From assembly GCF_923081025.1 (NCBI RefSeq), contig NZ_CAKLPZ010000001.1:248001-312000 (forward strand): 64,000 nt of DNA, in the 5' to 3' direction. Below the pieces are notes generated by a model. It was not told the origin of the DNA, ran no database searches, and worked only from the letters and a program-made list of their open reading frames with translations. Source of the stretch: Neolewinella maritima (GTDB taxonomy: Bacteria > Bacteroidota > Bacteroidia > Chitinophagales > Saprospiraceae). Of the stretch, positions 33,784 to 43,716 are shown piece after piece. The position numbers and the translations under genes are program-made. How positions within the stretch are numbered: position 1 is the first letter of the stretch; every line of letters starts with the position of its first letter.

Positions 33784-34467
33784 ATGCTGCGTATCCTGCT
33801 GGTCGAAGACGAAGAGAATATCCGCGACACCGTCAAGCTCAATTTTGAGCTGGAGGGCTTCGAGGTAGTCACCGCCGAAGATGGCCGCAAGGCCCTCAAG
33901 CACGCCAGCGAGCAGCACTTCGATGTGATGGTGGTCGACGTGATGCTCCCCGAAGTCAGTGGCTTCCAGGTCGTAGAGCAGATCCGACTCACGAACCGGG
34001 ACACGCCCATTATCTTCCTCACCGCAAAGGATCAGGCGCAGGACCGTATCCAGGGACTGAAGAAGGGGGCCGACGACTACCTCACCAAGCCCTTCGTGTT
34101 TGAAGAACTCTTGCTGCGCATCAACCGGCTCATCGAGCGCACCAGCAAGTCACCCGAGGTGCGGCCCGAACTGTTCACCTTCGGCGAGAACCGCGTCAAC
34201 TTTGCCACCTACGAGGCCACCGGCAACCAGGGAGTATTCACCCTGACCAAAAAAGAGGCCATGCTACTGAAGCTCCTCACCGAGCGGCGGGGCGAGGTGG
34301 TCAGCCGCCAGCAGATCCTGCAGTCGGTCTGGGGGTATGACGTGTACCCCAGTACACGCACGATCGACAACTTCATTCTGTCGTTCCGCAAGTACTTCGA
34401 GCAGGACCCTAAGGTGCCCACGCACTTCCTGAGCGTCCGTGGCGTTGGCTATAAGTTCGTGGAGTAG
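33784..34467 (+). CDS. OmpR-family response regulator without adjacent kinase
   Basis: A 227-aa two-component regulator. Receiver domain: acidic pair Glu9-Asp10, phospho-acceptor Asp52 in VVDVMLPEVSG, Thr80 and Lys102 in YLTKPF. The C-terminal winged helix (KKEAMLLKLLTERRGEVVSRQQILQSVWG ... TIDNFILSFRKYFEQDP) binds DNA. No histidine kinase gene is in the window, so it is an orphan here. It is followed 17 bp later by a VWA-like membrane protein and is divergent from a secreted protein gene, both plausible targets. Confidence 0.92.
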   Translation: MLRILLVEDEENIRDTVKLNFELEGFEVVTAEDGRKALKHASEQHFDVMVVDVMLPEVSGFQVVEQIRLTNRDTPIIFLTAKDQAQDRIQGLKKGADDYLTKPFVFEELLLRINRLIERTSKSPEVRPELFTFGENRVNFATYEATGNQGVFTLTKKEAMLLKLLTERRGEVVSRQQILQSVWGYDVYPSTRTIDNFILSFRKYFEQDPKVPTHFLSVRGVGYKFVE

Positions 34468-34484
34468 ACCCCCGTAGCCCGTAT

Positions 34485-36575
34485 ATGCAATCCCTCACCT
34501 TTGAATACCCCGTCTGGTACCTCGCCGTATGTGCGCTGGCGGGACTCGGGGTGGCCCTGCTGCTGTATTTCCGCGCGGACAACCCCGCCCCGCGGGCACT
34601 GATCTGGACGATGGCCGTGCTCCGCTTTCTCGGCTACAGTTTGCTGGCCGCCCTGCTACTGTCCCCCCTCCTGCGCTTCGTACAGACGGACCGCGAGGAG
34701 CCCATCGTAGTTCTGGCCCAGGACGTGAGCGAATCCATCGGGCTGGAAACGGACACCACCGCCTACACCACTCAGTGGACTGCCCTACGCAACGAACTGG
34801 CCGAATCCTACGAAGTGGTCACTTACCAGTTCGGTAGTCAGGTCACTCAGGACGGTCCCCTCACCTTCACCGACAAGCAGACCAATCTCGACGCCGTCCT
34901 CACTCAGATCAGCGATGTCTACGGCAATCAGAACCTGGGGGCGGTCATCCTAGCCACCGACGGTATCTACAACGAAGGTAGCAACCCCGCCTACCGCGAG
35001 TATGGCCTTCAGGCGCCGGTGTATACTATAGGTCTTGGCGATACGACCCGCCGGCGCGATCTGCGGGTCAGCCGCGTGTTCCACAACCGGATCGCCTACC
35101 TCGGCGATCAGTTCTCGATCCAAATCGACCTGAACGCCCGCAATGCCAGCGCCGAGGCGACCACCCTGACCGTCACCCGCCTCGGGGAGGGCGGCAGCCG
35201 TACCGTCCACACCGAACGCATCCCGATCGACCAGGCCGACTTCTTCACCACCCGCGAGGTCGTACTGGACGCCGATCGGCCGGGTGTGCAGCGGTACCGC
35301 ATTGCCGTCGCTCCACTAGCTGGCGAGGCCGTCACGGCTAACAACCAGCGCGACATCTTCGTAGATGTACTGAACGCACGGCAAAAAATCCTGATCCTGG
35401 CGGCTGCTCCCCACCCGGATGTGTCCGCGCTCCGCCAGTCGCTACAGACTGGTCGGAATAACGAGGTAGAGATCGCCTACGCCAATCGCTTCACCGGCCG
35501 GGTACAGGACTACGACCTGGTCGTGCTCCACCAACTGCCTTCCGCTACCCAGCGCATCACGCCCATCCTGGAGGTAATTCAGCAGGCAAAGCTTCCGGTC
35601 TGCTTCATCACCGGTCCCGCCGTGCCTGCTCCGCTCCTCAATGCGGCCCAGGACCTCGTCACCATAGGGGGCGGAGGCACGCAGGTGCAGGGTAACGACG
35701 TAAGTGCACGGCTGGTCACCCCCTTCACGGCCTTTACCCTTAGCGACGAGGTAAGTCGCTTCCTTCCGGCATTTCCGCCGCTTACCGCGGCCTTCGATAA
35801 TTTCTCCGCTGGGCCGGGAGCCAACGTGCTGCTGCGGCAGCGGATCGGTCGGGTAGATACCGAATACCCCCTGCTGGTAGTGGGCCAAGACCGGGGGGTG
35901 CGCACTGGGATACTACTCGGTACCGGGCTCTGGCAGTGGCGGCTCTACGACTACCTGGATGGCGGTACCCACGATCGCTTTGACGAGTTGGTGTCCCAGC
36001 TCACCCAGTACCTGACGGTACAGGAAGACAAGCGCCGCTTCCGCGTCAGTCTGCCCGAGAACGTGTTTGCGGAGAACGAGCCGGTCCGTCTGGACGCCGA
36101 GCTATACAATAGCAGCTATGAGCTGGTCAACGAGCCGGAGGCGCGCGTAGTGCTTACCGGACCGGACGATCGGGAGTATACCTATACGTTCACCCGCACC
36201 ACCACTGCCTATACCCTCAACGCCGGTACCCTGCCGGTGGGCAACTACCGCTACCGCGCTACTACCCAAATGAACGGGGAGGAGCTGCTCAGTGAGGGTC
36301 GCTTTAGCGTACAGGCCGTGGAGGTGGAACGCTACACACTGGAAGCGGACCACGAATTACTGCGCCGCTTAAGTAGCCGCTACGGGGGCGAATTTTTACT
36401 TCCCGATCAGCTGGGAAGCTTATCTGACCGCCTACGGGAGAGCGGGGGAGTGAAGCCGCTACTCTTCGAGACGGTCAACACCCGGTCGATCCTGAACCTG
36501 TGGGGCGTATTCGCTCTACTGCTCGCGCTATTTACCGGGGAGTGGGTACTGCGACGGTACACGGGGGGCTATTAA
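34485..36575 (+). CDS. Large membrane protein with VWA-like periplasmic domain
   Basis: A 696-aa protein. Two N-terminal helices (about residues 10-28 and 38-62) precede a VWA-like domain (VVLAQDVSESIGLE, TNLDAVLTQISDVYGNQNLGAVILATDGIYNEGSNP), Ig-like segments (YLGDQFSIQIDLNARNAS, VFAENEPVRLDAELYN), a class I amidotransferase-like stretch (YDLVVLHQLPSATQR) and a last helix (ILNLWGVFALLLALFTGEWVLRR). Similar proteins occur near MoxR/BatA-type genes; function unknown. It probably forms an operon with the response regulator (17-bp gap). Confidence 0.8.
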   Translation: MQSLTFEYPVWYLAVCALAGLGVALLLYFRADNPAPRALIWTMAVLRFLGYSLLAALLLSPLLRFVQTDREEPIVVLAQDVSESIGLETDTTAYTTQWTALRNELAESYEVVTYQFGSQVTQDGPLTFTDKQTNLDAVLTQISDVYGNQNLGAVILATDGIYNEGSNPAYREYGLQAPVYTIGLGDTTRRRDLRVSRVFHNRIAYLGDQFSIQIDLNARNASAEATTLTVTRLGEGGSRTVHTERIPIDQADFFTTREVVLDADRPGVQRYRIAVAPLAGEAVTANNQRDIFVDVLNARQKILILAAAPHPDVSALRQSLQTGRNNEVEIAYANRFTGRVQDYDLVVLHQLPSATQRITPILEVIQQAKLPVCFITGPAVPAPLLNAAQDLVTIGGGGTQVQGNDVSARLVTPFTAFTLSDEVSRFLPAFPPLTAAFDNFSAGPGANVLLRQRIGRVDTEYPLLVVGQDRGVRTGILLGTGLWQWRLYDYLDGGTHDRFDELVSQLTQYLTVQEDKRRFRVSLPENVFAENEPVRLDAELYNSSYELVNEPEARVVLTGPDDREYTYTFTRTTTAYTLNAGTLPVGNYRYRATTQMNGEELLSEGRFSVQAVEVERYTLEADHELLRRLSSRYGGEFLLPDQLGSLSDRLRESGGVKPLLFETVNTRSILNLWGVFALLLALFTGEWVLRRYTGGY

Positions 36576-36874
36576 TCTACGTGGCAGCGAACATTAGGTG
36601 ATTTAGTTGCTTTTTTATCACAGATGCCAGAAGGCGTAGCTAAGTCTGCCATCGGTATCGTCTCATGAAAAACAATTGACTCTCAGTCTGCTATTGATAG
36701 CGACTGGCGTAGTTCTGCACAACTTTATTGTGTTATCGTAAAAATTAACGGTCAATTTGTCCAATTTTTTCGAACTTGGCAAAACCATGTGCGGTACTGG
36801 CACCGTAACTACTTCAAATCATGCACCCATTGGGTGCTTGGTTATCCTTAACCTTTTTTACAAACCCAGTTTCT
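36576..36874. promoter_or_regulatory. AT-rich intergenic region before the second beta-helix gene
   Basis: About 300 bp without a convincing gene. Composition drops sharply here, with poly-T and poly-A runs (TTGCTTTTTTATCACAG, CATGAAAAACAATTGAC, CCAATTTTTTCG). A short imperfect inverted repeat GATGCCAGA/TCTGCCATC sits near 36625-36653. No clear TAnnTTTG box is found, but the length and composition suggest a regulated promoter region. Confidence 0.4.
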
Positions 36875-39800
36875 ATGTCCAAACTTTACCCCTTGCGGTG
36901 GCTATGTACGCTGCTGCTCTTACTCTTCACGACTCCACTGTTACTCGGGGCAACAATTGTAGTTACCAGTACTGGTGACAGCGGAGATGGTACACTCCGA
37001 GAGGCCGTGGCCAGTGCTGTTGCCGGTGATGTCATTCGGTTCGATGTCAGTACAAATGGTACGCCTATCAATCTAACGGGCGCTTTAATACTAATCGACA
37101 AGAGTATAGAAATCGCTGGCAACGGTATGGATCAGACGATCATTAGCGGTGCCAGTACCAACCGGATTTTTACGGTGGATGGCAACGTGACTGTTCGTAT
37201 TGCAAAGCTTACGGTCCGGGATGGTGTGGCACTAATTGGTGGTGGTATACGTGTTCGCGCCGGTTCTACATTGAGGATGGAGAATGCCATCATTCGGAAT
37301 AACTCGGCTACGGGTGTAGCAAGTACCCAAGGGGGTGGCGGCATCTACAACCAGGGGACAGTATTCCTACGTCGCGTGATGATCACGGAAAACACCGCTT
37401 TAGGTACGGCGGGTTCTGGTGGTGGCATTTTCAATGCTCCGGGAGGATTCCTCCAGATCGCGCTATCTAACATTTCCAACAACCAAGCTAACCGTGCAGG
37501 TGGGGGTATCGAAGATGCTTCCGAGGGTACGGATGAAACCGTTATTGGCAGTTCATTTATTTTGAACAACTCTGCACTAAGCGGACCTGGGAATGGTGGA
37601 GGAATCCATGTAGGTGGATCTGGCAACCTTCGTATGGAGGCTTGTCAAGTCAACAGCAACGTTGCCTCTAGCGAAGGCGGCGGCGTATGGATGGGTACCG
37701 GTTTGCTCCAAATCAGAAGTACTTTGGTTTCGGATAACGAAGCACAGGGTAATGCGGCTGACCAGGGAGGTGGAGGACTCTACAACGAAGGAGGTACCAT
37801 GCGAGTGGACCCTGGCACACGTGTTTCCGACAACCGCGCTACTGGCACATTGGGTAGTGGAGGAGGAATTCTAAACAACCAAACTCCAGGTACTGAAGGA
37901 CCCATTCGTGGTTCACTACGCCTGAATGCCGCTGTCGTTGCTAATAACACGGCCATGCGCGCCGGTGGGGGAATTGAAGATGCCTCCGGTGCCAACTCCA
38001 GGTTCTTTGTTTACAATTCCCGCGTAGATAGCAATGTCGTCATGACTAGTCCCGGCAACGGTGGAGGCATCCATATTGGCGGTGACGGGAACTCATTCAT
38101 TGTGCTAAGTTCGGTAAGTGGCAATACCGCCGGACAAGAAGGCGGTGGACTCTGGAACGGTGTAGGGCGTATGGACGTACGCCGCACGGTCGTAGATAAC
38201 AACGAAGCCGCTGGTGACGATGCAACCCAAGGTGGTGGTGGCATTTACAATAACGGTGGTACGCTATTTGTGAACCCCAATACGCGGGTATCGAACAACC
38301 GTGCTACAGGTGCCTCCGGCAGCGGTGGTGGTGTACTTAACGCTGCTACTACAGTTGATGAAGTAGAATTTCCGGGAACGCTGTTCGTAAACAATGCGGT
38401 GATTGTGAGTAACACGGCCGTACGCGCCGGTGGAGGAATTGAAGATGCCTCCGGCAGTGCCAGTCGCTTCTTCATTCAAAATGCAGTCATCGATAGCAAC
38501 ACGGTTGCCAGCAATCCCGGCAACGGCGGTGGTATCCACATTGGAGGTGACGGCAACCTGCTTATTCGTACGAGCCAGGTACGGGTGAACTCAGCATCCT
38601 CGCAGGGCGGCGGCATCTGGGGTGGTACGGGTACCATTACGGTAACGGCCGGAACCTTTACCGAAAATACCACCTCAGGTACTGCAAGTACCGAGGGTGG
38701 AGGAGGTTTCTACACAGATGGTGGTAGCCTTGCCATCAGTGGAGCCACTATTACGGATAATATGGCAGTCAGCGCAGCGGAGGGAGCGGCACCCAGTGGA
38801 GGTGCTATTCTTATTGCTCCGGGTGGTAGTCTCAGCTTGAACCAGTCTGTCCTTACCGGTAACATGGCCAACCGTGCTGGGGGAGCTATCGAAGATGCCT
38901 CCGGTGCTGCCGGTATCACTATAATCACGAACTCTACCATAGACGATAACATGGCCCTGGCTAACCCCGGCAACGGAGGGGCTATCCATGTAGGAGGAGA
39001 AGGTGACCTTATCATGACCGGTGGATCGGTCAGCGGTAACACGGCTGCTACTGATGGTGGAGGCCTTTGGAACGGCACCGGTATTATGACTCTCTCCAAT
39101 TTGACCATTAATGGTAACGAGGCCTCGGGTGATGGCACCGTCGACGACATCCAGGGTGGTGGTGGCATCTACAACGATGGTGGTGCTGTGGAAATCTTGG
39201 GGGTCAGCGTGATCAGCGATAACACCGCTAGCGGCGTCGCAGGTAGTGGGGGAGGTATTCTCAGCGGTGGTGAGGCAGCTACTATTTCGCCCAAATCGAT
39301 CATCCTCCGAGGTGGCACCGTTTCCGGTAATTCGGCGGTGCGCGCCGGTGGAGGCGTTGAGATCGTTCTCGGTGATTTCACTAGTAATGACGTAATCTTT
39401 GACGGTAATCGCGCTAGTGCGGCCCCCGGTAACGGAGGTGCACTGCACGTCAGCGGTACAGAAAGCAACACTGATATCAATGGAGGTGTCGTTGCAAACA
39501 ACAGCGCTGCCAATGAAGGTGGAGGATTGTGGAACATGATGGGATCCTTCATGGAAGTGACCAACGTGTCTATAATGAACAACAGCGTCTACTCCGCTAC
39601 CTTAGGTACGGACCAAGTGCTTGCCGGTGGCGGAATCTACAATGATGGGGGTGACCTGAATCTCGTTAGATCTACTGTATTCAACAATACTGTAGTTACC
39701 GGAGATAGCTTAGAGCTTTCCGGTACCGGTGGTGGTATTGCCAACGCAGGAACTTCGGGTGACTTCTCGGTAACGGCCTCTACAGTCACCGGCAATTCAG

Positions 39801-40546
39801 CTGAGACCGGTGGTGGAATCTTTAGTTCTACTAATGCTCGCATCGAAAATTCGACAGTTGTTGCTAATACCGCCACGACGGGAGGTGGCGTAGCCACGAG
39901 CGAATCCCTGCTCATTCAGGGAAGTATTCTCAGTGCAAACACTGCTGATACTGATGCAAACCTCAATCGAAGCGGGGGTACTACCACATCCGCTGGGTTC
40001 AACTTCTTCGGGACCGAGGTGGGTGATGACATCACACTCAACACTGCTAACGGAGATATTACAGGTGCGGACCCAGATCTGGGTGACTTGAGCGATAATG
40101 GAGGCACAACGATGACCCTCAAGCCTAATTGTGGCAGTCCCATAGTTGGCACAGGTGATCCAGCTGATAGTAGCCTTGACCAGCTTGGTCAGTCAGTAGT
40201 TGGGGTCCGTGATATTGGCTCCTACGAGTTGCAAGAAAGTTGTGCTAGTGCAACGGGTAGCCAAGCAGGCGTCCAGTCGAGTGCTATGACTACCACTTCC
40301 GACGAGGTGACTATTTACCCTAACCCTGTTAGTGGAGATCAAATACGTGTGTCGCTTCCCGCTCGTTTCGTCAGTGACATCTCCCTACGGGTGATGGATG
40401 CAAGTGGCCGGGTACTTCAACTGACTACCCGCCAGGGTGCCGGAACCCACCGGGTGCAACTGGACGGTTACAAAGATGGAACGTACATTCTGCAAGTTGT
40501 CAGTGGAGACGAGGTGGAAAACTTCCGCTTCGTAGTGAGTAAGTAA
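36875..40546 (+). CDS. Giant right-handed beta-helix protein with T9SS sorting domain (paralogue 2)
   Basis: A 1223-aa secreted paralogue of the protein at 26056-30078. Signal peptide begins MSKLYPLRWLCTLLLLLFTT (cleavage near residue 25), followed by TSTGDSGDGTLREAVASAVAGD and super-repeats of about 155 residues marked by RAGGGIEDAS (DNA near 37490, 37954, 38420, 38869, 39337). The helix ends DNGGTTMTLKPNCGSPIVGTGDP ... VRDIGSYEL. Residues about 1144-1223 are the T9SS sorting domain (IYPNPVSGDQIRVSLP ... LQVVSGDEVENFRFVVSK). Its codons are markedly less GC-rich than those of paralogue 1. It immediately precedes the polysaccharide locus, suggesting a matrix or adhesin role. Confidence 0.9.
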   Translation: MSKLYPLRWLCTLLLLLFTTPLLLGATIVVTSTGDSGDGTLREAVASAVAGDVIRFDVSTNGTPINLTGALILIDKSIEIAGNGMDQTIISGASTNRIFTVDGNVTVRIAKLTVRDGVALIGGGIRVRAGSTLRMENAIIRNNSATGVASTQGGGGIYNQGTVFLRRVMITENTALGTAGSGGGIFNAPGGFLQIALSNISNNQANRAGGGIEDASEGTDETVIGSSFILNNSALSGPGNGGGIHVGGSGNLRMEACQVNSNVASSEGGGVWMGTGLLQIRSTLVSDNEAQGNAADQGGGGLYNEGGTMRVDPGTRVSDNRATGTLGSGGGILNNQTPGTEGPIRGSLRLNAAVVANNTAMRAGGGIEDASGANSRFFVYNSRVDSNVVMTSPGNGGGIHIGGDGNSFIVLSSVSGNTAGQEGGGLWNGVGRMDVRRTVVDNNEAAGDDATQGGGGIYNNGGTLFVNPNTRVSNNRATGASGSGGGVLNAATTVDEVEFPGTLFVNNAVIVSNTAVRAGGGIEDASGSASRFFIQNAVIDSNTVASNPGNGGGIHIGGDGNLLIRTSQVRVNSASSQGGGIWGGTGTITVTAGTFTENTTSGTASTEGGGGFYTDGGSLAISGATITDNMAVSAAEGAAPSGGAILIAPGGSLSLNQSVLTGNMANRAGGAIEDASGAAGITIITNSTIDDNMALANPGNGGAIHVGGEGDLIMTGGSVSGNTAATDGGGLWNGTGIMTLSNLTINGNEASGDGTVDDIQGGGGIYNDGGAVEILGVSVISDNTASGVAGSGGGILSGGEAATISPKSIILRGGTVSGNSAVRAGGGVEIVLGDFTSNDVIFDGNRASAAPGNGGALHVSGTESNTDINGGVVANNSAANEGGGLWNMMGSFMEVTNVSIMNNSVYSATLGTDQVLAGGGIYNDGGDLNLVRSTVFNNTVVTGDSLELSGTGGGIANAGTSGDFSVTASTVTGNSAETGGGIFSSTNARIENSTVVANTATTGGGVATSESLLIQGSILSANTADTDANLNRSGGTTTSAGFNFFGTEVGDDITLNTANGDITGADPDLGDLSDNGGTTMTLKPNCGSPIVGTGDPADSSLDQLGQSVVGVRDIGSYELQESCASATGSQAGVQSSAMTTTSDEVTIYPNPVSGDQIRVSLPARFVSDISLRVMDASGRVLQLTTRQGAGTHRVQLDGYKDGTYILQVVSGDEVENFRFVVSK

Positions 40547-40570
40547 ACCCGACTGCGATCAGGTTGTCTT

Positions 40571-40610
40571 AAGCCGCTATCCCTTCTCGAGGAAGGGGTA
40601 GCGGCTTTTT
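40571..40610 (+). terminator. Strong intrinsic terminator after the second beta-helix gene
   Basis: A 16-bp stem AAGCCGCTATCCCTTC with its complement (one G-T wobble) closes a 5-nt loop and runs into TTTTT. It separates the beta-helix gene from the polysaccharide operon promoter. Confidence 0.92.
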
Positions 40611-40652
40611 ACTTAAGGTGATGGTGCCCACCCCCTTTGCTACAGAATGGCG

Positions 40653-40660
40653 TATCTTTG
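40653..40660 (+). promoter_or_regulatory. TATCTTTG -7 box at the head of the polysaccharide locus
   Basis: TATCTTTG fits TAnnTTTG and lies between the terminator and the antiterminator gene. A correctly spaced -33 TTG is not obvious. It supports starting the antiterminator downstream, at GTG 40703. Confidence 0.55.
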
Positions 40661-40702
40661 CGCACTCTTACAGATCGAACCTGCCCGAAAACTTGTGTAT
40701 TA

Positions 40703-41311
40703 GTGCCAATCATCTCTCCATCGTACGGTTCCGGAGCGTCTCGGCGTGATTTTGTGGATGACTTAGACCCTCAGTATGCCCGCTGGTTCGCGCTACGGGT
40801 GGGACACCGAAAAGAGAAGGTGGTAGCTAAGCAGCTGCAACCGTCTGGGATTGAGGTGTTCGTGCCATTACGTGATCGCCCATTTCACTACAAGTCCAAG
40901 GTGGGGGTGCGGCAACTTCCCTTGCTAGGGGGCTATGTATTCGTCAGGATTGTCACTAGTCAGGCCACCTTGGTCTTACAGCCTACTTTTGTCTTTGGGT
41001 TTGTTAAGTTAGGGCGTAGCCGTCGCCAGGTCACTGCATCCGAGATTGAGCTACTTCGACGTATTTCCACTGATCATTCGTTGCAGTGGGATGTAGAGGA
41101 TGCGGTGGATGCTTTCCAACCAGGCTGCGCAGTAGAAATTGCACGTGGCCCGCTAGCTGGTGTGCGGGGGCAGTACGTCACCGCAAAGAGTAAAAAGATT
41201 TTTCTAATCACTTTCGCTGGGCTGGATGCTAGGTTGATGACCTATGAGGTTGCTCCGGAAGATGTTATTCCCTTATCAAGTGCCGCAAGCGGAAACGCGA
41301 CGGCACGGTAG
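40703..41311 (+). CDS. NusG/UpxY-like transcription antiterminator
   Basis: A 202-aa NusG-paralogue. The NGN domain is seen in WFALRVGHRKEKVVAKQLQPSG and PLLGGYVFVRIVTSQ, and a KOW-type domain in FQPGCAVEIARGPLAGVRGQYVT near the C-terminus. In Bacteroides, UpxY proteins of this kind are the first gene of each capsule operon and let RNA polymerase read the long transcript; here the position is identical. I prefer GTG 40703; the frame is open to a TTG at 40637, but this lies before the promoter box. Confidence 0.88.
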   Translation: MPIISPSYGSGASRRDFVDDLDPQYARWFALRVGHRKEKVVAKQLQPSGIEVFVPLRDRPFHYKSKVGVRQLPLLGGYVFVRIVTSQATLVLQPTFVFGFVKLGRSRRQVTASEIELLRRISTDHSLQWDVEDAVDAFQPGCAVEIARGPLAGVRGQYVTAKSKKIFLITFAGLDARLMTYEVAPEDVIPLSSAASGNATAR

Positions 41312-41380
41312 CTATGATGCAGATAGTTCCAAGGATGGATCATTACCGTACGATCGGTTTGGGCAGAGTGGTTTCGACAC

Positions 41381-42706
41381 ATGGACGGCGAAGCCATAAG
41401 TAAACGGGTACTGATCATCACCTACTACTGGCCTCCTTCCGGGGGGGTGGCAGTCCTCCGATGTTTAAAGATAGCCAAGTACCTGCGCACACAGGGTTGG
41501 GAACCGGTCATCTTCACAGCCGTAAACGCACACTATCCTACGGTAGACCACAGCAACGATGGTGACATCCCAAACCAACTGGAGGTCATTCGCCAACCTA
41601 TATGGGAGCCTTACAGTTGGTACAAACGATTTACGGGAAAGCCCCCGGAAGAGAACGTCAACAACGTATTTTACACTGACGAATCAGCTGGAGGGTGGAA
41701 GCACACTCTTGCTGTCTGGATTCGCAGTAACTTCTTCATTCCTGATGCCAGAGCGTTTTGGATACGGGGATCAGTGAAGCGGCTACTTACTTACCTGGCC
41801 GACCATCCGGTAGATGCGCTGTTTTCTGATGGGCCACCCCACAGTAATACTCGTATCGCTACACTGGTCAGTCAGCGCACGGGCTTACCCTGGTTAGCTG
41901 ACTTTCAAGACCCCTGGACACAAGTCGATTACTACGGCCTACTGAAGTTGACCCGATGGGGAAGACGGCGCCACGAGCGTATGGAGCAGGAAGCCCTACA
42001 ACAGGCTAGCTTGACTACTATCGTAGGTCCTTCGTGGAAAAAAGAACTGGAAGCGATTGGTGCCCGAAACGTACGGGTACTTTACTGGGGCTACGATCCG
42101 GAAGATTTTTCCGGTTTGGAACGCAATCCACACAGAAAGTTCACACTCACGCACCTCGGTATCATGGGCTACGATCGGCACCCGGAGGTGCTGTTTGCCG
42201 CCATCACGCAGCTTAACCGAGATGTGCCTGAATTCGCCCACGATTTTGAGTTGCGCCTGTACGGACAGGTCGACCATCGGGTACGTGCAAGTCTAGCTGC
42301 CTACGGTCTGCTACCCCAAGTGAGCTTCTGTGGAAATGTGGACCGACGGGTAGCGCTTCAGGAAACAGTCGACAGCCACGTTCTTCTGCTGCTCCTCAAT
42401 CAGCAACCAAATGCCCGGGGCCGCATCCCCGGTAAACTGTTCGAATACTTGGCAGCTCGCAACCCTGTACTGAACATCGGACCGGTCGACAGTGATGTGG
42501 CCGACATCCTGACCGAGACGGGGTGTGGGCAGACTTTCGATTATTCCACTGCACCTGCGCATCCCGCCCGCTACCTCCTGGAGCTGTACCGACAGTTTAA
42601 AGGAGGTAAGTCGTTACGAATGCAGCCGACGCCCTTGATTGAGCGGTATAGCCACCCCCGGCTGGTGGCACAACTGGCTACTTACTTAGATGAGATTATC
42701 GCATGA
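41381..42706 (+). CDS. Glycosyltransferase, GT-B fold (GT4-like)
   Basis: A 441-aa protein with the N-terminal pattern VLIITYYWPPSGGVAVLRCLKIAKYLRTQGWEPVIFTA and C-terminal sugar-nucleotide region FEYLAARNPVLNIGPVDSDVADIL typical of GT4-type enzymes. It is expected to add a sugar in repeat-unit assembly on the cytoplasmic face of the membrane. The acceptor and sugar are unknown. Its stop overlaps rfbB (ATGA). Confidence 0.85.
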   Translation: MDGEAISKRVLIITYYWPPSGGVAVLRCLKIAKYLRTQGWEPVIFTAVNAHYPTVDHSNDGDIPNQLEVIRQPIWEPYSWYKRFTGKPPEENVNNVFYTDESAGGWKHTLAVWIRSNFFIPDARAFWIRGSVKRLLTYLADHPVDALFSDGPPHSNTRIATLVSQRTGLPWLADFQDPWTQVDYYGLLKLTRWGRRRHERMEQEALQQASLTTIVGPSWKKELEAIGARNVRVLYWGYDPEDFSGLERNPHRKFTLTHLGIMGYDRHPEVLFAAITQLNRDVPEFAHDFELRLYGQVDHRVRASLAAYGLLPQVSFCGNVDRRVALQETVDSHVLLLLLNQQPNARGRIPGKLFEYLAARNPVLNIGPVDSDVADILTETGCGQTFDYSTAPAHPARYLLELYRQFKGGKSLRMQPTPLIERYSHPRLVAQLATYLDEIIA

Positions 42707-43716
42707 GTGCTAAAACTGTTCTTGTTACTGGAGGAGCCGGCTTTATCGGGTCCCACCTGGTGCGGCATCTGGTCAGGCAGTATCCTGACTACACGGTAAT
42801 CAATCTTGATGCCCTTACGTACGCAGGACATCAGCAAAGCCTGTCTGATGTAGTTGATGCACCGAATTATTGCTTTGTACAGGCGGATGTGGCCGATCTA
42901 GAGGCTATGCGTCGCGTGTTTCAAGACAACGCCATCGATTGGGTAGTACATCTGGCGGCGGAAAGCCACGTAGACCGGAGTATTTCCGATCCCCTGATCT
43001 TCGTGCGTACAAACACGCTGGGTACGGCTACGCTGCTTCAGGTGGCGCGGGAGAGTTGGCAGAATGCGTTGGAGGGTAAACGGTTTTACCATGTGTCGAC
43101 GGACGAAGTGTATGGCTCGTTGGGACCAACGGGGATGTTCACCGAGACAACACCTTACGACCCCCGGAGTCCCTACTCGGCATCAAAAGCAGCGAGTGAT
43201 CACCTCGTACGGGCATGGTATCACACCTATGATTTTCCGGTGGTAATCAGTAATTGCTCTAACAACTACGGGCCCTACCAGTTGCCAGAGAAGTTGATTC
43301 CGCTGTTCATCCGCAACATCGTAGCCGGTAAGCCACTACCAGTCTATGGGCAGGGGAGCAATGTGCGGGACTGGCTCTATGTAGCAGACCACGTGCGGGC
43401 AATCGATCTGATACTGCACCAGGGCGTGGTAGGACAAACGTACAATATTGGAGGGCACAACGAGTGGAAGAACATCGACCTAGTACGCGTTATCTGTCGT
43501 ACAATGGACCGGAAGCTGAACCGCACACCCGGGGATAGTGAGCGTCTGATCACCTACGTGACGGACCGGGCGGGCCACGACCAGCGCTACGCCATCGATG
43601 CCAGTAAGATGCAACGGGAACTGGGCTGGGTGCCGGAGATACAATTTGAGGAGGGCATCGAACGTACTATCGACTGGTACCTCGCCAATGCGCGGTGGAT
43701 CACTAGTGTATTATGA
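42703..43716 (+). CDS. rfbB: dTDP-glucose 4,6-dehydratase
   Basis: A 337-aa extended SDR of RmlB length: [15 protein letters not shown] (NAD binding), [57 protein letters not shown] with catalytic Tyr-x3-Lys, [20 protein letters not shown]. It makes dTDP-4-keto-6-deoxyglucose, the branch point to rhamnose and other deoxysugars. It overlaps its neighbours by 4 bp on both sides, so translation is coupled with rfbA. Confidence 0.96.
   Translation: MSAKTVLVTGGAGFIGSHLVRHLVRQYPDYTVINLDALTYAGHQQSLSDVVDAPNYCFVQADVADLEAMRRVFQDNAIDWVVHLAAESHVDRSISDPLIFVRTNTLGTATLLQVARESWQNALEGKRFYHVSTDEVYGSLGPTGMFTETTPYDPRSPYSASKAASDHLVRAWYHTYDFPVVISNCSNNYGPYQLPEKLIPLFIRNIVAGKPLPVYGQGSNVRDWLYVADHVRAIDLILHQGVVGQTYNIGGHNEWKNIDLVRVICRTMDRKLNRTPGDSERLITYVTDRAGHDQRYAIDASKMQRELGWVPEIQFEEGIERTIDWYLANARWITSVL

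Noticed and set aside
36757-36978. Small open frame upstream of the second beta-helix gene
   Set aside because: It overlaps the signal-peptide region of the real gene in another frame and shows no coding pattern.
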